From NCBI GenBank assembly GCA_964473105.1, contig CAYYNQ010000058.1:1-64000 (forward strand): DNA of 64,000 nt, written 5' to 3'. Of this stretch, positions 52,870 through 62,632 are shown piece by piece. The notes below the pieces were generated by a model. It ran no database searches and was not told the DNA's origin. It worked only from the letters and a program-made list of their open reading frames with translations. This stretch comes from CAYYNQ01 sp964473105. Its GTDB lineage: Bacteria; Sumerlaeota; Sumerlaeia; MVZB01. The position numbers and the translations under genes were made by a program. The number at the start of each line of letters is the position of its first letter. Within the stretch, counting starts at the first letter, position 1.

Positions 52870-55413
52870 ATGAGACTAACCCTGACATCCAGATTGCTTT
52901 TGTCGGCCATCATTATTTGGCCCCTGTTGATTTGTGGGGGACCAGTTTCCGTAGCCGACGGCCAAGTGACTGGAAGGACGGTCCGGACCCTGGGCACATT
53001 GCCCAAGTTCAGCCTCAAGAACCAGTCGGGGCAAAGATTTGGGAGTCAGGAACTGGCCGGGCGAACTTGGATTGCCAATTTCATATTTACCCGCTGTCCG
53101 GCCACCTGCCCGGCACAAACCCGGATGATGGCCCAACTTCAGGACAGCCTTAAGCAGGGCCCCGGATGGAATGAGATCAGCCTGATCAGCTTTTCGGTCG
53201 ACCCGGGGCACGATACATCCGAAGTCCTGAGAAAATATGCCGAAGATAACGGTGCAGACCCAGCCCATTGGCAGTTCCTGACCGGAAACCGGAATGACAT
53301 CTGGAACCTGTCCAAGGATGGATTCATGTTGCCGGTCGGGGAAAATCCCCCCGGTGACCTGAACCCGCTTTTCCACAGTTCAAAACTGGTCCTCATTGAT
53401 GGGGGCGGACGAATCCGGGGCTATTATGAGGGACTGACCAAGGAGGGAATCGACGGGGCCCTGCAGGAAATACAGCTGGTGGTCAGTGAGGAAGCTGCCG
53501 GTCCAACCCCGCCATCGGGATTGCCCAACCTGACAGCATCTACTGGAATTCCCGTTGCCCTGCCACCGGACATGATGGATCCATCGTGGATGGCACAACG
53601 CGCAGAAGACCAACTGAAGACCACCTCCCAATTTAGAGTCTTCCATGACTTCCAGTTCACCGACTGCTGGGAAGCCAGCAAAATCCGCTTCCAAAACCGA
53701 ATCGTGGATGATGCCGGAAGAAGCTACAAGGCCGCCCACTATGACCATGGCAATGGCATCGCAATCGCTGATGTCGACGGAGACGGATACCATGATATCT
53801 ACTTCTCCAACCAGGTCGGTAGCAACCAGTTGTGGCGCAACCGGGGTGATGGGACCTTCCAGGATATCACCCGAAAATCCGGTGTCGCTGTCCGTGAACC
53901 CATCGGCGTCAGCGCCTCGTTCGCCGATATCGACAATGACGGGGATCCTGACCTCTACGTCACAACAGTTCGTGAAGGAAACAGGATGTTTGAAAACAAT
54001 GGTTCCGGCCGGTTCAAGGATATTACACAAAGATCGGGCCTCGGCCACAAGGGACATTCATCCAGCGCCGTCTTTTTCGATTATGATCGTGACGGTATGC
54101 TGGACCTGTTCCTGACCAATGTCGGGGAGTATACACGCGACAAGGTCAGAACCGTGGTCAATGACGTAACCACGAGACACCTTGAGGCCGGCGAATTCAA
54201 ATTCCACGATGCCTATGAGGACGCCTTTGGCGGGCATCTCAAGCCCGAGCGGACCGAACCCAGCCTTTTGTTCAGGAATCTGGGAAAGGGACGTTTTAAA
54301 GATGTGACTGCGAAAATGAACCTGTTCGACACCAGTTGGGCGGGAGACGCCAGTCCGATTGACCGCAACGGCGATGGCTGGATCGATCTCTACGTACTGA
54401 ACATGCAGGGGCACGACCAGTATTACGAGAACAGGAAGGGCAAAAAGTTTGTCCGTAGAAGCCGGGTCTATTTTCCAGCAACCCCGTGGGGCTCGATGGG
54501 AATCAAAGTCTTCGACTATAACAATGACGGCAAAATGGATATCTATATCACCGACATGCATTCGGATATGAGCGTCGAGGTCGGTCCTGAGAGGGAAAAG
54601 CTCAAGGCGGAGATGGAATGGCCTGAGTCTTTCCTGGACCGGAAGGGCCAGAAAAGCATCTACGGAAACGCATTTTACCAAAATCAGGGCCGAGGGAAAT
54701 TCAGGGAGGTCTCCGACAAGATCGGGGCGGAAAACTACTGGCCGTGGGGCCTGAGCGTTGGTGACCTAAACGCTGACGGCTATGATGATGCTTTCGTTAC
54801 ATCCAGCATGAACTATCCATTTCGTTATGGCATCAATACCGTCCTGTTGAATAACCGTGGTGAAAAATTCATGGACAGCGAGTTCATTCTCGGGGTTGAA
54901 CCCCGGCCTAAAAACCGCAGATCCATCCCATGGTTCGAACTGGACTGCAGCGGCGGCGACCAGGATCACAAAGATTGCGATGGGCTTGAAGGCCGGACGG
55001 CCATCCTCAGCTGGATGGGATCACGCGCCTCCGTCATCTTCGATCTGGATAATGATGGCGACCTAGACGTTGTAACAAACGAGTTCAATGCATCGCCCAT
55101 GGTTCTAATCAGCAACTTGACTGAGAAACGGGATATCAGGTTCCTCAAGATCGGGCTGACCGGCAGCCATTCCAACCGTAACGGACTGGGAGCCGTGGTC
55201 AGAGTCCACGCAGGTGACCAGGTATACACCAAGACCCACGACGGGCAGTCGGGTTACCTTTCACAAAGCCTCTACCCTCTTTATTTCGGACTGGATGGGG
55301 CGACGTCCGCCGAGCGCATCGAGGTGGACTGGCCGTCCGGCAGGAAACAGGTCGTGGCAGGCCCGGTCAAGGCCAACCAGTTGATCAAGTTGCGGGAACC
55401 AACCGGGGATTAA
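52870..55413 (+). CDS. SCO1 domain fused to FG-GAP/VCBS repeats and UnbV domain (CRTAC1-like)
   Basis: This is an exported 847-residue fusion; GGAGGA precedes the ATG. After a signal peptide, residues about 35-205 are a SCO1/SenC thioredoxin-like domain with all copper ligands: Cys76 and Cys80 in TRCPATCPAQ, and His169 in LFHSSKLVLIDG. Residues about 285-700 are FG-GAP/VCBS repeats with calcium-binding-like DVDGDGYHDIYFSN, DIDNDGDPDLYV and DYNNDGKMDIYI. The C-terminal about 100 residues are an ASPIC/UnbV domain (NRNGLGAVVRVHAGDQ, SGYLSQSLYPLYFGL). It lies 56 bases after the CuA-like lipoprotein, and SCO1 proteins normally load copper into CuA domains. Its stop directly abuts that of the next, convergent gene. 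Confidence 0.92.
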   Translation: MRLTLTSRLLLSAIIIWPLLICGGPVSVADGQVTGRTVRTLGTLPKFSLKNQSGQRFGSQELAGRTWIANFIFTRCPATCPAQTRMMAQLQDSLKQGPGWNEISLISFSVDPGHDTSEVLRKYAEDNGADPAHWQFLTGNRNDIWNLSKDGFMLPVGENPPGDLNPLFHSSKLVLIDGGGRIRGYYEGLTKEGIDGALQEIQLVVSEEAAGPTPPSGLPNLTASTGIPVALPPDMMDPSWMAQRAEDQLKTTSQFRVFHDFQFTDCWEASKIRFQNRIVDDAGRSYKAAHYDHGNGIAIADVDGDGYHDIYFSNQVGSNQLWRNRGDGTFQDITRKSGVAVREPIGVSASFADIDNDGDPDLYVTTVREGNRMFENNGSGRFKDITQRSGLGHKGHSSSAVFFDYDRDGMLDLFLTNVGEYTRDKVRTVVNDVTTRHLEAGEFKFHDAYEDAFGGHLKPERTEPSLLFRNLGKGRFKDVTAKMNLFDTSWAGDASPIDRNGDGWIDLYVLNMQGHDQYYENRKGKKFVRRSRVYFPATPWGSMGIKVFDYNNDGKMDIYITDMHSDMSVEVGPEREKLKAEMEWPESFLDRKGQKSIYGNAFYQNQGRGKFREVSDKIGAENYWPWGLSVGDLNADGYDDAFVTSSMNYPFRYGINTVLLNNRGEKFMDSEFILGVEPRPKNRRSIPWFELDCSGGDQDHKDCDGLEGRTAILSWMGSRASVIFDLDNDGDLDVVTNEFNASPMVLISNLTEKRDIRFLKIGLTGSHSNRNGLGAVVRVHAGDQVYTKTHDGQSGYLSQSLYPLYFGLDGATSAERIEVDWPSGRKQVVAGPVKANQLIKLREPTGD

Positions 55414-58400
55414 TCACGACTGACCGGGGCCATTTTCAGATGTGCTGCCCTGCAACAGGGGAACGTGTATCGTTACACGGTCTCCAGCAAACGGTGGAAA
55501 CTCTTCCATCACCCGGCCATCGGGTAAGAAAACCTCGATCTTCCGGACCCGGCAGCCCGTCCCCAGCCCAAATGTCAATTGACCTGATGACTGGGAAAGG
55601 TAACCCCCACCGGCATGGATCTCAGCAGTCTGGACCGACCCATCGTCGCGGTGAAGGGCAACCCGGGAACCAACCCCGCCAGGATTCCCGACCTGCCCCT
55701 TCAGTTGGACGTTAAATACACGATTTCCGAGCTGTGCAGAGCGATTTACCCAGGCAATCACCTCGCTGTCGTTCACGCCAACCAGAAAATCCCCCCAACC
55801 GTCCCCGTTCAGGTCGGTCACAACAATGCTCTTTGCATCGCCCGGAACAACCAGCCCGCTGCGCTTCGGCCAAACCGGGGTGAAAGTTCCATCCCCGTGC
55901 CCGGTCAGCAGTAGACTGAGACCTCCGTCCATACGTCCGGTCTCCCGCTGGGGGCCGAAAAAGTTCTGCGCAAGATAGATATCCGGGTTGCCATCACCAT
56001 CAACCTCGGTGATCACCACGCCAAAACCCGGCGATACCTGCGCAAGTCGTGGCAATGGCTGAAACCTGAAGCGGCCGGAACCGTCATTGATCAGCAATCC
56101 CGATTCCAGTGTATTCACCTGGTATTCATGTGATTCCTTGATGGTGCCCTCCGAGTAGAGTTCAAAAACAGATGCCACGGCAAAATCATGGAATGTCGGG
56201 AACCGCTTGGCAAGGGACGGCATGGCATGCGTCGAACAGCTTTTCCCCCGTATGGGATAAAGCATATCCCCCTCAAACTCCGCCTCAACCAGGCACTTTG
56301 GAGAGTTCTCTTCGAAATCGCCGTAATAAAGAAACGAAGGTTTTTCCATGGTCGGATGATACTTGGTGTTTAGCCCGAAGTTTGTGACGACGTAATCGAT
56401 GTCACGGTCGTTGTCAATATCCCCGGCGGCGATGCCATTCCACCAGCCCCGTCGGCCGGATAGCCCGGATTCATCCGTCTGATCAGCCAGCCGCCCCCGA
56501 AGGTTCCGGTAAAACCGGACCGGTCCCCATTCATAGGTCACGATCAGGTCGATCCAACCGTCTTGGTCGGCGTCAGACCAGATCGCACTCGTCACCAACC
56601 CGGATTTCATCAGGCCCGGCGCCCTATCATCGGTGACATCCAAAAATTTCCCGTGATCATTCCGCAGCAACCGGCTGTTGGAAGGCAAAGGATATTGACC
56701 TGGAATAGAACGGCCGCCGACAAATAGATCGAGGTCACCATCACGGTCATAATCCGCTGCCGCGACACCGCTGCCACTGTCCTTCAGGGGCGGCAATGTC
56801 CCGACTTCCGCCGTGACAAATGGCCCCCCTCCCCGGGTGATATAAAGGCGGTCAAGCAGCAGACTCGGCCCGGCTCCAGCCTCGGTCCCTACGCGGACAA
56901 CATACAGGTCGAGATCACCATCGCTGTCGGCGTCGAAGAAGAGCGATCCCATATCCTCGCGGGCCAGTTCCACGTCGAAGTTCTGGATCGGCTCAAAATC
57001 TCCATTGCCCGCATTGCGGAAAATCGTGCCCGCAAACCCAGCCGCACCACCCAAGTAAAAATCATCATCCCCATCGCTGTCGATATCACCGAGCGCCATT
57101 CCCGGACCCAATTGGGACATGCGGTTCGGCAACAACGGTTGGCGTTTGAAGTCATTATACGGAATTTCCCGGTGCCGAATCGAATTGAACTGCTGCGAGG
57201 AGACGAAAAGAGTCGGGATTACTTCCGTAATTTCCGGCATCGACGTCCCGATATCGGGCTGGGTAAAGGTATAGTCCCTGTCTGCGGCCAAATTTACAGA
57301 TTCCTGCACGATCCCCCCCGGCCAGTGAACTTCAAGTTTATCGATGATCTCGTCACTCCCAAGGCCGAAATGGACAACCGGATCTGCCGAGGAAATGTAT
57401 CCCCTTGACAGGGTGATATAACGAACTTGGATTCCGGAGCCAGTTTCAAGCCGCACCATGGCCCCAACACCCTGCCGATTGCAGTCACGACCCCTGAGCC
57501 GGATCTTGACGCGGTGACCCCGCGTGGATCCGTTGCGATAGACCATGACGGGTTCATTAAAGTTGTTCACGACCAGATCCAAGTCTCCGTCCTGGTCAAG
57601 ATCCGTAACACCGGTGCCGAAACTGACTCCGATATAGTCCAATCCCCAGTCCTCCTCGGCTGGGACGAACCGGAGATCCCCCATGTTCCTGAAAGCGAGG
57701 TTCTTTTCCCGTCGTTCCGGTAAATCATGAAACCTCCTGAAATAATCGGCATGACCCAGGTCACCCTGTCGTATCAGATCACTGTTGAACCAGTTACGGG
57801 TCATTCCATTGCTGACGAACAAATCCAGCAAGCCGTCATTATCCAGATCGGCAAAGCGGACCGACCAAGTCCAGTCGGTGTCGGCCAGTCCCGCCAGGTA
57901 GGCAATCTCCATAAACCGGCCGGTTCCCGTTCCTAGATAAAGGGCGTTGCGCATGTACTGGCGGGGGTCCGGATATTCAAGAAACCAGCCTTGGGAATCC
58001 ATGTCGCCCATCCCCATCTTCTGCATGTAGTGGCTTGTCGAGGACATGTCGGAAGCCATGTAGTCAAGCATTCCGTCATTATTGATATCCCCGGTATCGG
58101 ATCCCATCGAAAACCATGGTGTGTGCGGCAGGACCTCCATTGCCCGATCCGTAAACGTACCGTCCCCGTTATTGTGGTAAAAACGATCAGGACCATAAAA
58201 ATCGTTGGAAACATACAGGTCCGGATGGCCGTCGTGGTTGTAATCCCACCACGTTGCGGCCAGCCCATGATCCGTGCCGATGATCCCTGCCTGGTTACTG
58301 ACATCGGTAAATTTCAAGTCCCCATCGTTCCTGTAAAGGCGGTCGTATTGGGCGGTCTGGTAAAGAAATTCGGGGCCATCATCCGGATTCATCACGCCGG

Positions 58401-59166
58401 TATATTCGAGCATATGATCGGCAATGATGTAATCGCCGTCCTTCTTCCTGACACTCCCGTTGAGTTCATCGAATGAAGCCCCGTGCCGGTAACGATTTGT
58501 CAGGAGATAGATGTCCAGGTCACCGTCAAGGTCATAATCGGCAGGAGCCGCCATCACGCTTGCGCCCTTGAAGCTCAGGCCACATGCTTCCGCCTGTTCC
58601 AGGAATGTCCCGTTACCTTGGTTGACATAAAATCGGTTCGGAGAGTCGTATCCGCAGACATACAGGTCCTCATCCCCATCGTTGTCGAAATCGGCAAAGG
58701 TGGCACCACTCCCCCACATGGAGTCAACGATCCCGGCCCGCCGGGAGACATCATCAAATCGAAACCCGCCGAGATTGCGATAAAGACGGTTCCCGCCAAA
58801 GGGCGACGTCAAGAAAATATCGGGCAGCGTATCTCCATCATAATCCCCCACACAGACCCCGCCGCCCGCAAAACCGGTATCCAGCATGTGAATATACCCA
58901 AACGTCTTGTCGGTGATGGCCTTGACATCCTCAGGAGGATCCCACACATGAACAAAATCAATCCCGGTCGTTTCAGCCTCGAGTCTATCGAAAAGCTTCC
59001 CGTGTCCCGCGGGAATTTGTCCTGATAGCGGGGCTGATTCAATAAGGTCGGTGGCGAGACCCTCCCCTGTGGGGCCAAAAATCATCAATATGATCAGGAA
59101 ACAGGCAACAGTCATGGAAGGGAGTGTTCTGGGCATGCGTGCTTGATATCTTCCGGTAGTCATCAT
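55414..59166 (-). CDS. Giant CRTAC1-like protein with two FG-GAP/UnbV units
   Basis: This 1250-residue exported protein has a signal segment (MTVACFLIILMIFGPTGEGLA). Two complete CRTAC1-like units follow each other. Unit 1 has FG-GAP/VCBS repeats from about residue 95 (VGDYDGDTLPDIFLTS, DFDNDGDEDLYVCG) and a UnbV domain about 565-645 (NRQGVGAMVRLETGSG, GLGSDEIIDKLEVHWP). Unit 2 has repeats from about 700 (GDIDSDGDDDFYLGG, DADSDGDLDLYVVR) and a UnbV domain about 1145-1230 (NPGGVGSRVALHRDD, FGLGTGCRVRKIEVFLPDG). The repeats suggest a calcium-stabilised propeller with a binding or surface role. The start could also be at 59136. It converges with the SCO1 fusion gene with no base between the two stops. 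Confidence 0.92.
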   Translation of the reverse strand: MMTTGRYQARMPRTLPSMTVACFLIILMIFGPTGEGLATDLIESAPLSGQIPAGHGKLFDRLEAETTGIDFVHVWDPPEDVKAITDKTFGYIHMLDTGFAGGGVCVGDYDGDTLPDIFLTSPFGGNRLYRNLGGFRFDDVSRRAGIVDSMWGSGATFADFDNDGDEDLYVCGYDSPNRFYVNQGNGTFLEQAEACGLSFKGASVMAAPADYDLDGDLDIYLLTNRYRHGASFDELNGSVRKKDGDYIIADHMLEYTGVMNPDDGPEFLYQTAQYDRLYRNDGDLKFTDVSNQAGIIGTDHGLAATWWDYNHDGHPDLYVSNDFYGPDRFYHNNGDGTFTDRAMEVLPHTPWFSMGSDTGDINNDGMLDYMASDMSSTSHYMQKMGMGDMDSQGWFLEYPDPRQYMRNALYLGTGTGRFMEIAYLAGLADTDWTWSVRFADLDNDGLLDLFVSNGMTRNWFNSDLIRQGDLGHADYFRRFHDLPERREKNLAFRNMGDLRFVPAEEDWGLDYIGVSFGTGVTDLDQDGDLDLVVNNFNEPVMVYRNGSTRGHRVKIRLRGRDCNRQGVGAMVRLETGSGIQVRYITLSRGYISSADPVVHFGLGSDEIIDKLEVHWPGGIVQESVNLAADRDYTFTQPDIGTSMPEITEVIPTLFVSSQQFNSIRHREIPYNDFKRQPLLPNRMSQLGPGMALGDIDSDGDDDFYLGGAAGFAGTIFRNAGNGDFEPIQNFDVELAREDMGSLFFDADSDGDLDLYVVRVGTEAGAGPSLLLDRLYITRGGGPFVTAEVGTLPPLKDSGSGVAAADYDRDGDLDLFVGGRSIPGQYPLPSNSRLLRNDHGKFLDVTDDRAPGLMKSGLVTSAIWSDADQDGWIDLIVTYEWGPVRFYRNLRGRLADQTDESGLSGRRGWWNGIAAGDIDNDRDIDYVVTNFGLNTKYHPTMEKPSFLYYGDFEENSPKCLVEAEFEGDMLYPIRGKSCSTHAMPSLAKRFPTFHDFAVASVFELYSEGTIKESHEYQVNTLESGLLINDGSGRFRFQPLPRLAQVSPGFGVVITEVDGDGNPDIYLAQNFFGPQRETGRMDGGLSLLLTGHGDGTFTPVWPKRSGLVVPGDAKSIVVTDLNGDGWGDFLVGVNDSEVIAWVNRSAQLGNRVFNVQLKGQVGNPGGVGSRVALHRDDGSVQTAEIHAGGGYLSQSSGQLTFGLGTGCRVRKIEVFLPDGRVMEEFPPFAGDRVTIHVPLLQGSTSENGPGQS

Positions 59167-59446
59167 ACTGGTGCGGGATTGATCGACACGATATCACAGG
59201 TATACTCATGATTGGAAATTCAAATATAAACCGCCGTCAAAACCCTCCGAATAGCTGTTTGTAGCGCGGACCCGCAAGGACTTTTCCAACTCCATTGCGT
59301 AATCATCGTGGGCCGGGACAACCCAACCCCGCATTTTACCTGCGGGCGTGGGTCACCTAAAGAATGCCGCGACATCCTCACGAATGCCGCGGCTGTCATT
59401 TTCTGTCCCCCATGTTCCAGCCTCCCATAGAGGCATTACAGATGGT

Positions 59447-60469
59447 TTACTCAAGCTCCCACTCGCTCAACTCAACCGGCACAGGGGTAGCCGAGTTTCC
59501 CACCCAGACATTGGCCAAGCCAAAGTGCTTGAATCCACCGAAACCAAGATAGACGGTGGCAGCAGTCCCGGCCTCTCCACCCGTATTCCGGGTATCAATC
59601 TCCGTTCCTCCAGAATCCTTGATCGTCACCCAACCCGCACCCCCGTTGGCGGTATCGGTGTCAGGGTCATAGCTGCTGGCGAATTGGATCAGGCCACCAT
59701 CCGTGGTACCCAATTCCCATCGCTGGAACCATGTACCGGTGGCAACCTGATTCGCAACGGTATCATCAGACCCGGAGGAATGAGGTTTGCTGAGGGACCC
59801 GACGTTGGGCCTTGAGATTTCCCGTAACCCACCCGCGGTCTGAAGCTCCGGGCATCCGCTCGAGGGACCACAAGTGAGGGTGCCGGGAGGTCCATCGACA
59901 TAGGTAAGCTTCCACCCGGGCCAATGATGTGTCCCGAGTTCCATGTCATATTCCAAACCTGAGCTACTGGAGGGACAATCAGCAACATCACCCGTATAGG
60001 GTCCCCCCCAGCCGGGTACGCCCGGATCGGTGTGCCACGCACCGAAAACACCTGCCGCTCCACCGTTGCTTTCCCCGCCCTCGGGAGCCGCAGAGATAAT
60101 GAAAAGCTCGGCAATTGCATACGGGCCATCCGCACGGTCATAGGGCACCGTCCCTCTTAGCCCGACCATCCCCCTGCACGAAACAAAAGCCCAGTTTTCC
60201 GAGTAATAGACCATGTCACCACCGCCGGCATCAAGCAGGCGTCCGACACCATCCGCACAGGAACCCGAGGAGATATTACCCCCGTAACATCCCGCCGGGC
60301 GATTCCCCGGTGCCGGGGCCCCAAGCGACGGGTCATTACGGCCGTTCACCCACTCCGGACCCAAGCCACCATCAAAATCATCATGCCATGGATACGTCGC
60401 CGCCGAAACCACCATGCACATGCTGCCCACCAATACGCAACCCAACACCTGAAGTATCCATTGTTTCAT
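59447..60469 (-). CDS. Secreted VPVELS-tail family protein, copy 3
   Basis: This 340-residue exported protein begins MKQWILQVLGCVLVGSMCMV (signal peptide), with AAGGGAGG about 10 bases before the ATG in the family leader. It is more diverged than copies 1 and 2 but keeps HDDFDGG, SCADGVGRLLDAGGGD, VYYSENWAF, ELGTHHWPGWKL and LGTTDGGLIQF, and ends LGFGGFKHFGLANVWV...VPVELSEWELE. The tail differs from copy 1 by a single residue in the last ten. Cysteines in GCYGGN and GSCADG suggest disulfides. It is divergent from the interrupted parvulin-like gene, mirroring the neighbourhood of copies 1 and 2. Function unknown. Confidence 0.85.
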   Translation of the reverse strand: MKQWILQVLGCVLVGSMCMVVSAATYPWHDDFDGGLGPEWVNGRNDPSLGAPAPGNRPAGCYGGNISSGSCADGVGRLLDAGGGDMVYYSENWAFVSCRGMVGLRGTVPYDRADGPYAIAELFIISAAPEGGESNGGAAGVFGAWHTDPGVPGWGGPYTGDVADCPSSSSGLEYDMELGTHHWPGWKLTYVDGPPGTLTCGPSSGCPELQTAGGLREISRPNVGSLSKPHSSGSDDTVANQVATGTWFQRWELGTTDGGLIQFASSYDPDTDTANGGAGWVTIKDSGGTEIDTRNTGGEAGTAATVYLGFGGFKHFGLANVWVGNSATPVPVELSEWELE

Positions 60470-60984
60470 TTTTCAAAATCCTCCCTTAATATTTTCCGAC
60501 ATGTTGACACTTTTTCTGATTCCCCCGTTTCCGTATCACTCGCAAATACAGGCAGCAGTGCACTGCCAGCCAACGTCGGGACACAAGCACTCCGCCAAAA
60601 CAAAGTCACAAGAGACCACGGTCACATGGCATAGCCGAACACCTACTTCACCGAGAAATCCCCAGTTCCTCCAAGTCCCAAGATGTCACGAGACACGCAG
60701 ACAAAGCTGCGGGATGGAATCTCCCCCCAGCAACGTCTACCGATGAAATACACCCAAGAACCGGCATCCATCGACTGGGAAAATTTTATCATGATGGGAA
60801 GATCCGTCAATCCATAACTCAGGGGATCCATATCAAGCAGCCATAGAAATGCCTGATTATGCGGGCCTGTCAAACCGACGGATTATTAATATCTTGACCA
60901 GGCCACCCTGCGGAAAGGACAATTCCGGACCAACCCGTTCACACATGGAATCCACTGTTAGATATCACAGGGAAACTGATTCGC
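60470..60984. other. Intergenic region between divergent genes
   Basis: This 515-base spacer lies between copy 3 of the VPVELS family (minus) and the interrupted parvulin-like gene (plus). It contains the AAGGGAGG ribosome site of the former near 60480-60488 and AGGGAAA before the latter. Short frames within it have no support. No further element is seen. Confidence 0.5.
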
Positions 60985-62541
60985 ATGCTAAAACATCACC
61001 CCAGCCCGGACTGGATCCATCCTTTCGAAAGCCTGATTTTATCTGTTTTCAGGATCCTGATTGCGGGCACGCTGGCCGGGATTCTGCCTGAAGCAACGGC
61101 CAGCCTTGAAGAGCAACAGGCAGTTCGCGATACGATTTCAGGACCTGCAGTCGAGTCTGATCTGGGACACTTCGTCACGGATCCCGACAAATTGATTGCC
61201 TCCTGCGACGAGTTCAGCCTGCATGCATCGGAGTTTTACACGCGACTAAACTATGAAATGATTTTTGCTGAAGTCCAGGACCCTGAACAGCTTGATAAAA
61301 TGGGTTTTGTCAACGCCATCATCCGCGAGACAATGCTCGACAAGGCCCGACGCAAGGAAGCTGTCCAGAACGGCGCCCACGAGGATCCGGGATTCACCGC
61401 ATACATGAAATACCATCGTATGCAATTCTTTCACCAGCAGGGTATCAAGACTCTTCTGCCGACGCTCCCGCCGGCGGTTCCAATCGACTCAAGTCCGCCT
61501 GACGAGGACGAATTACGTGATCATTTTGGCAACTGGCAGCGGGAATTAGTCCGGGATGAACCCATATGGGTGCATTACATCAAGCTACAGAAAAAATAGG
61601 GTGACTCCAATGGAAACAAGGAACAGCGCATCAGGGCCGAACAGGCTCTGGCAGATATCAAGGCTGGGGAGAACTTTGTTGATATCAAGACGAAATTGAT
61701 GGAAGGCAAGGAACAACCATCAAGTGACCCGTGGCTGTTTGAACGCTTTAACAGTAAATTGAAGCCCTTGCGCCCAATTTTGGAACCCATGCAGGCCGGG
61801 GAGGTGTCGAATGTCATTGAACAACCCGAAGGCTACTACATCTTCCACGTTCTTCCAGGACAGGAATGGACCGATCTCTCAAGCTTTGAACGCGTCAAGT
61901 CGGATCCTGGGCTGACCCGAAAACTCGCAGATTATATTCTCGCCCGCAGGCCGAGGACCGATCCAGCCAGAACTTTCATTGACGATCACTTGATTCTGGA
62001 AGACGGATACGAAGAATTTGACCTTGGATCACTGAAAGATCATCAGGTGCCCACGCCAGAGACTGTCCTCACAAGACTTGATGATGCCTACTGGACCATG
62101 CGGGACCTAACCGCATTGACACAATTCATCGGCGCCACCCGCAATGCGCTTACAAAACACGATGTGGGTCATTGGATTCATACCTTTCGATCTCATATGT
62201 TGATAAACACCCTGATTGATCGGGATGCGATCAAGATTGAAGGAAAATGGCGTTTGGTGTGGAAAATACTGGAAACGAATGATTACGTGAATTGGTTAAG
62301 AGAGGAACTGGGGCGGAATCTACTGGAACAGAGCACCGATCTTCCGAAAGAGGGGCGGTTGACAGAAGAAGAATCCGAAGTGCTCGCCCAGGAGATACGT
62401 AACCGGCTGACCGAGGATATTGCTCAACGCATGGAAATCCACATGAAGGCGGATGAGCTGGACCTTGACAGGGTCGAATTCTACATCAAGCCGACTGATC
62501 GGCTTGCAAAGCCGGACTCCCGGCCACCGGTCCCGAATTAG
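60985..62541 (+). pseudogene. SurA/parvulin-like paralogue interrupted by one in-frame TAG
   Basis: This is a second copy of the protein at 50500-52176, with alignable order: RETMLDKARRKEAVQNGAHEDP, then DEDELRDHFGNWQ, then WVHYIKLQKK, then a TAG at 61597-61599. The same frame continues GDSNGNKEQRIRAEQALADIKAGENF and on to the end, giving 518 codons in all. The intact paralogue has no gap or stop at this point (YIVLSKNEND...). Both sides of the stop remain well conserved and free of other lesions. It is a recent nonsense mutation, a sequencing error, a readthrough site, or two separately translated halves. A first half of 204 residues and a second half (ATG at 61696) of 281 residues could exist. 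Confidence 0.75.
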
Positions 62542-62632
62542 TTTTCAGGTAAAGCACAGACGTGGGGGCCGAGTCTCCCCGGTCATTCAACCGGAGAGGA
62601 AAAAATACCAGAATGAATGGATCGAAATCAGG

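Noticed and set aside
61597..61599. TAG as a pyrrolysine codon
   Set aside because: No pyrrolysine genes are seen, the protein type is not one that uses it, and the paralogue has an ordinary residue here.
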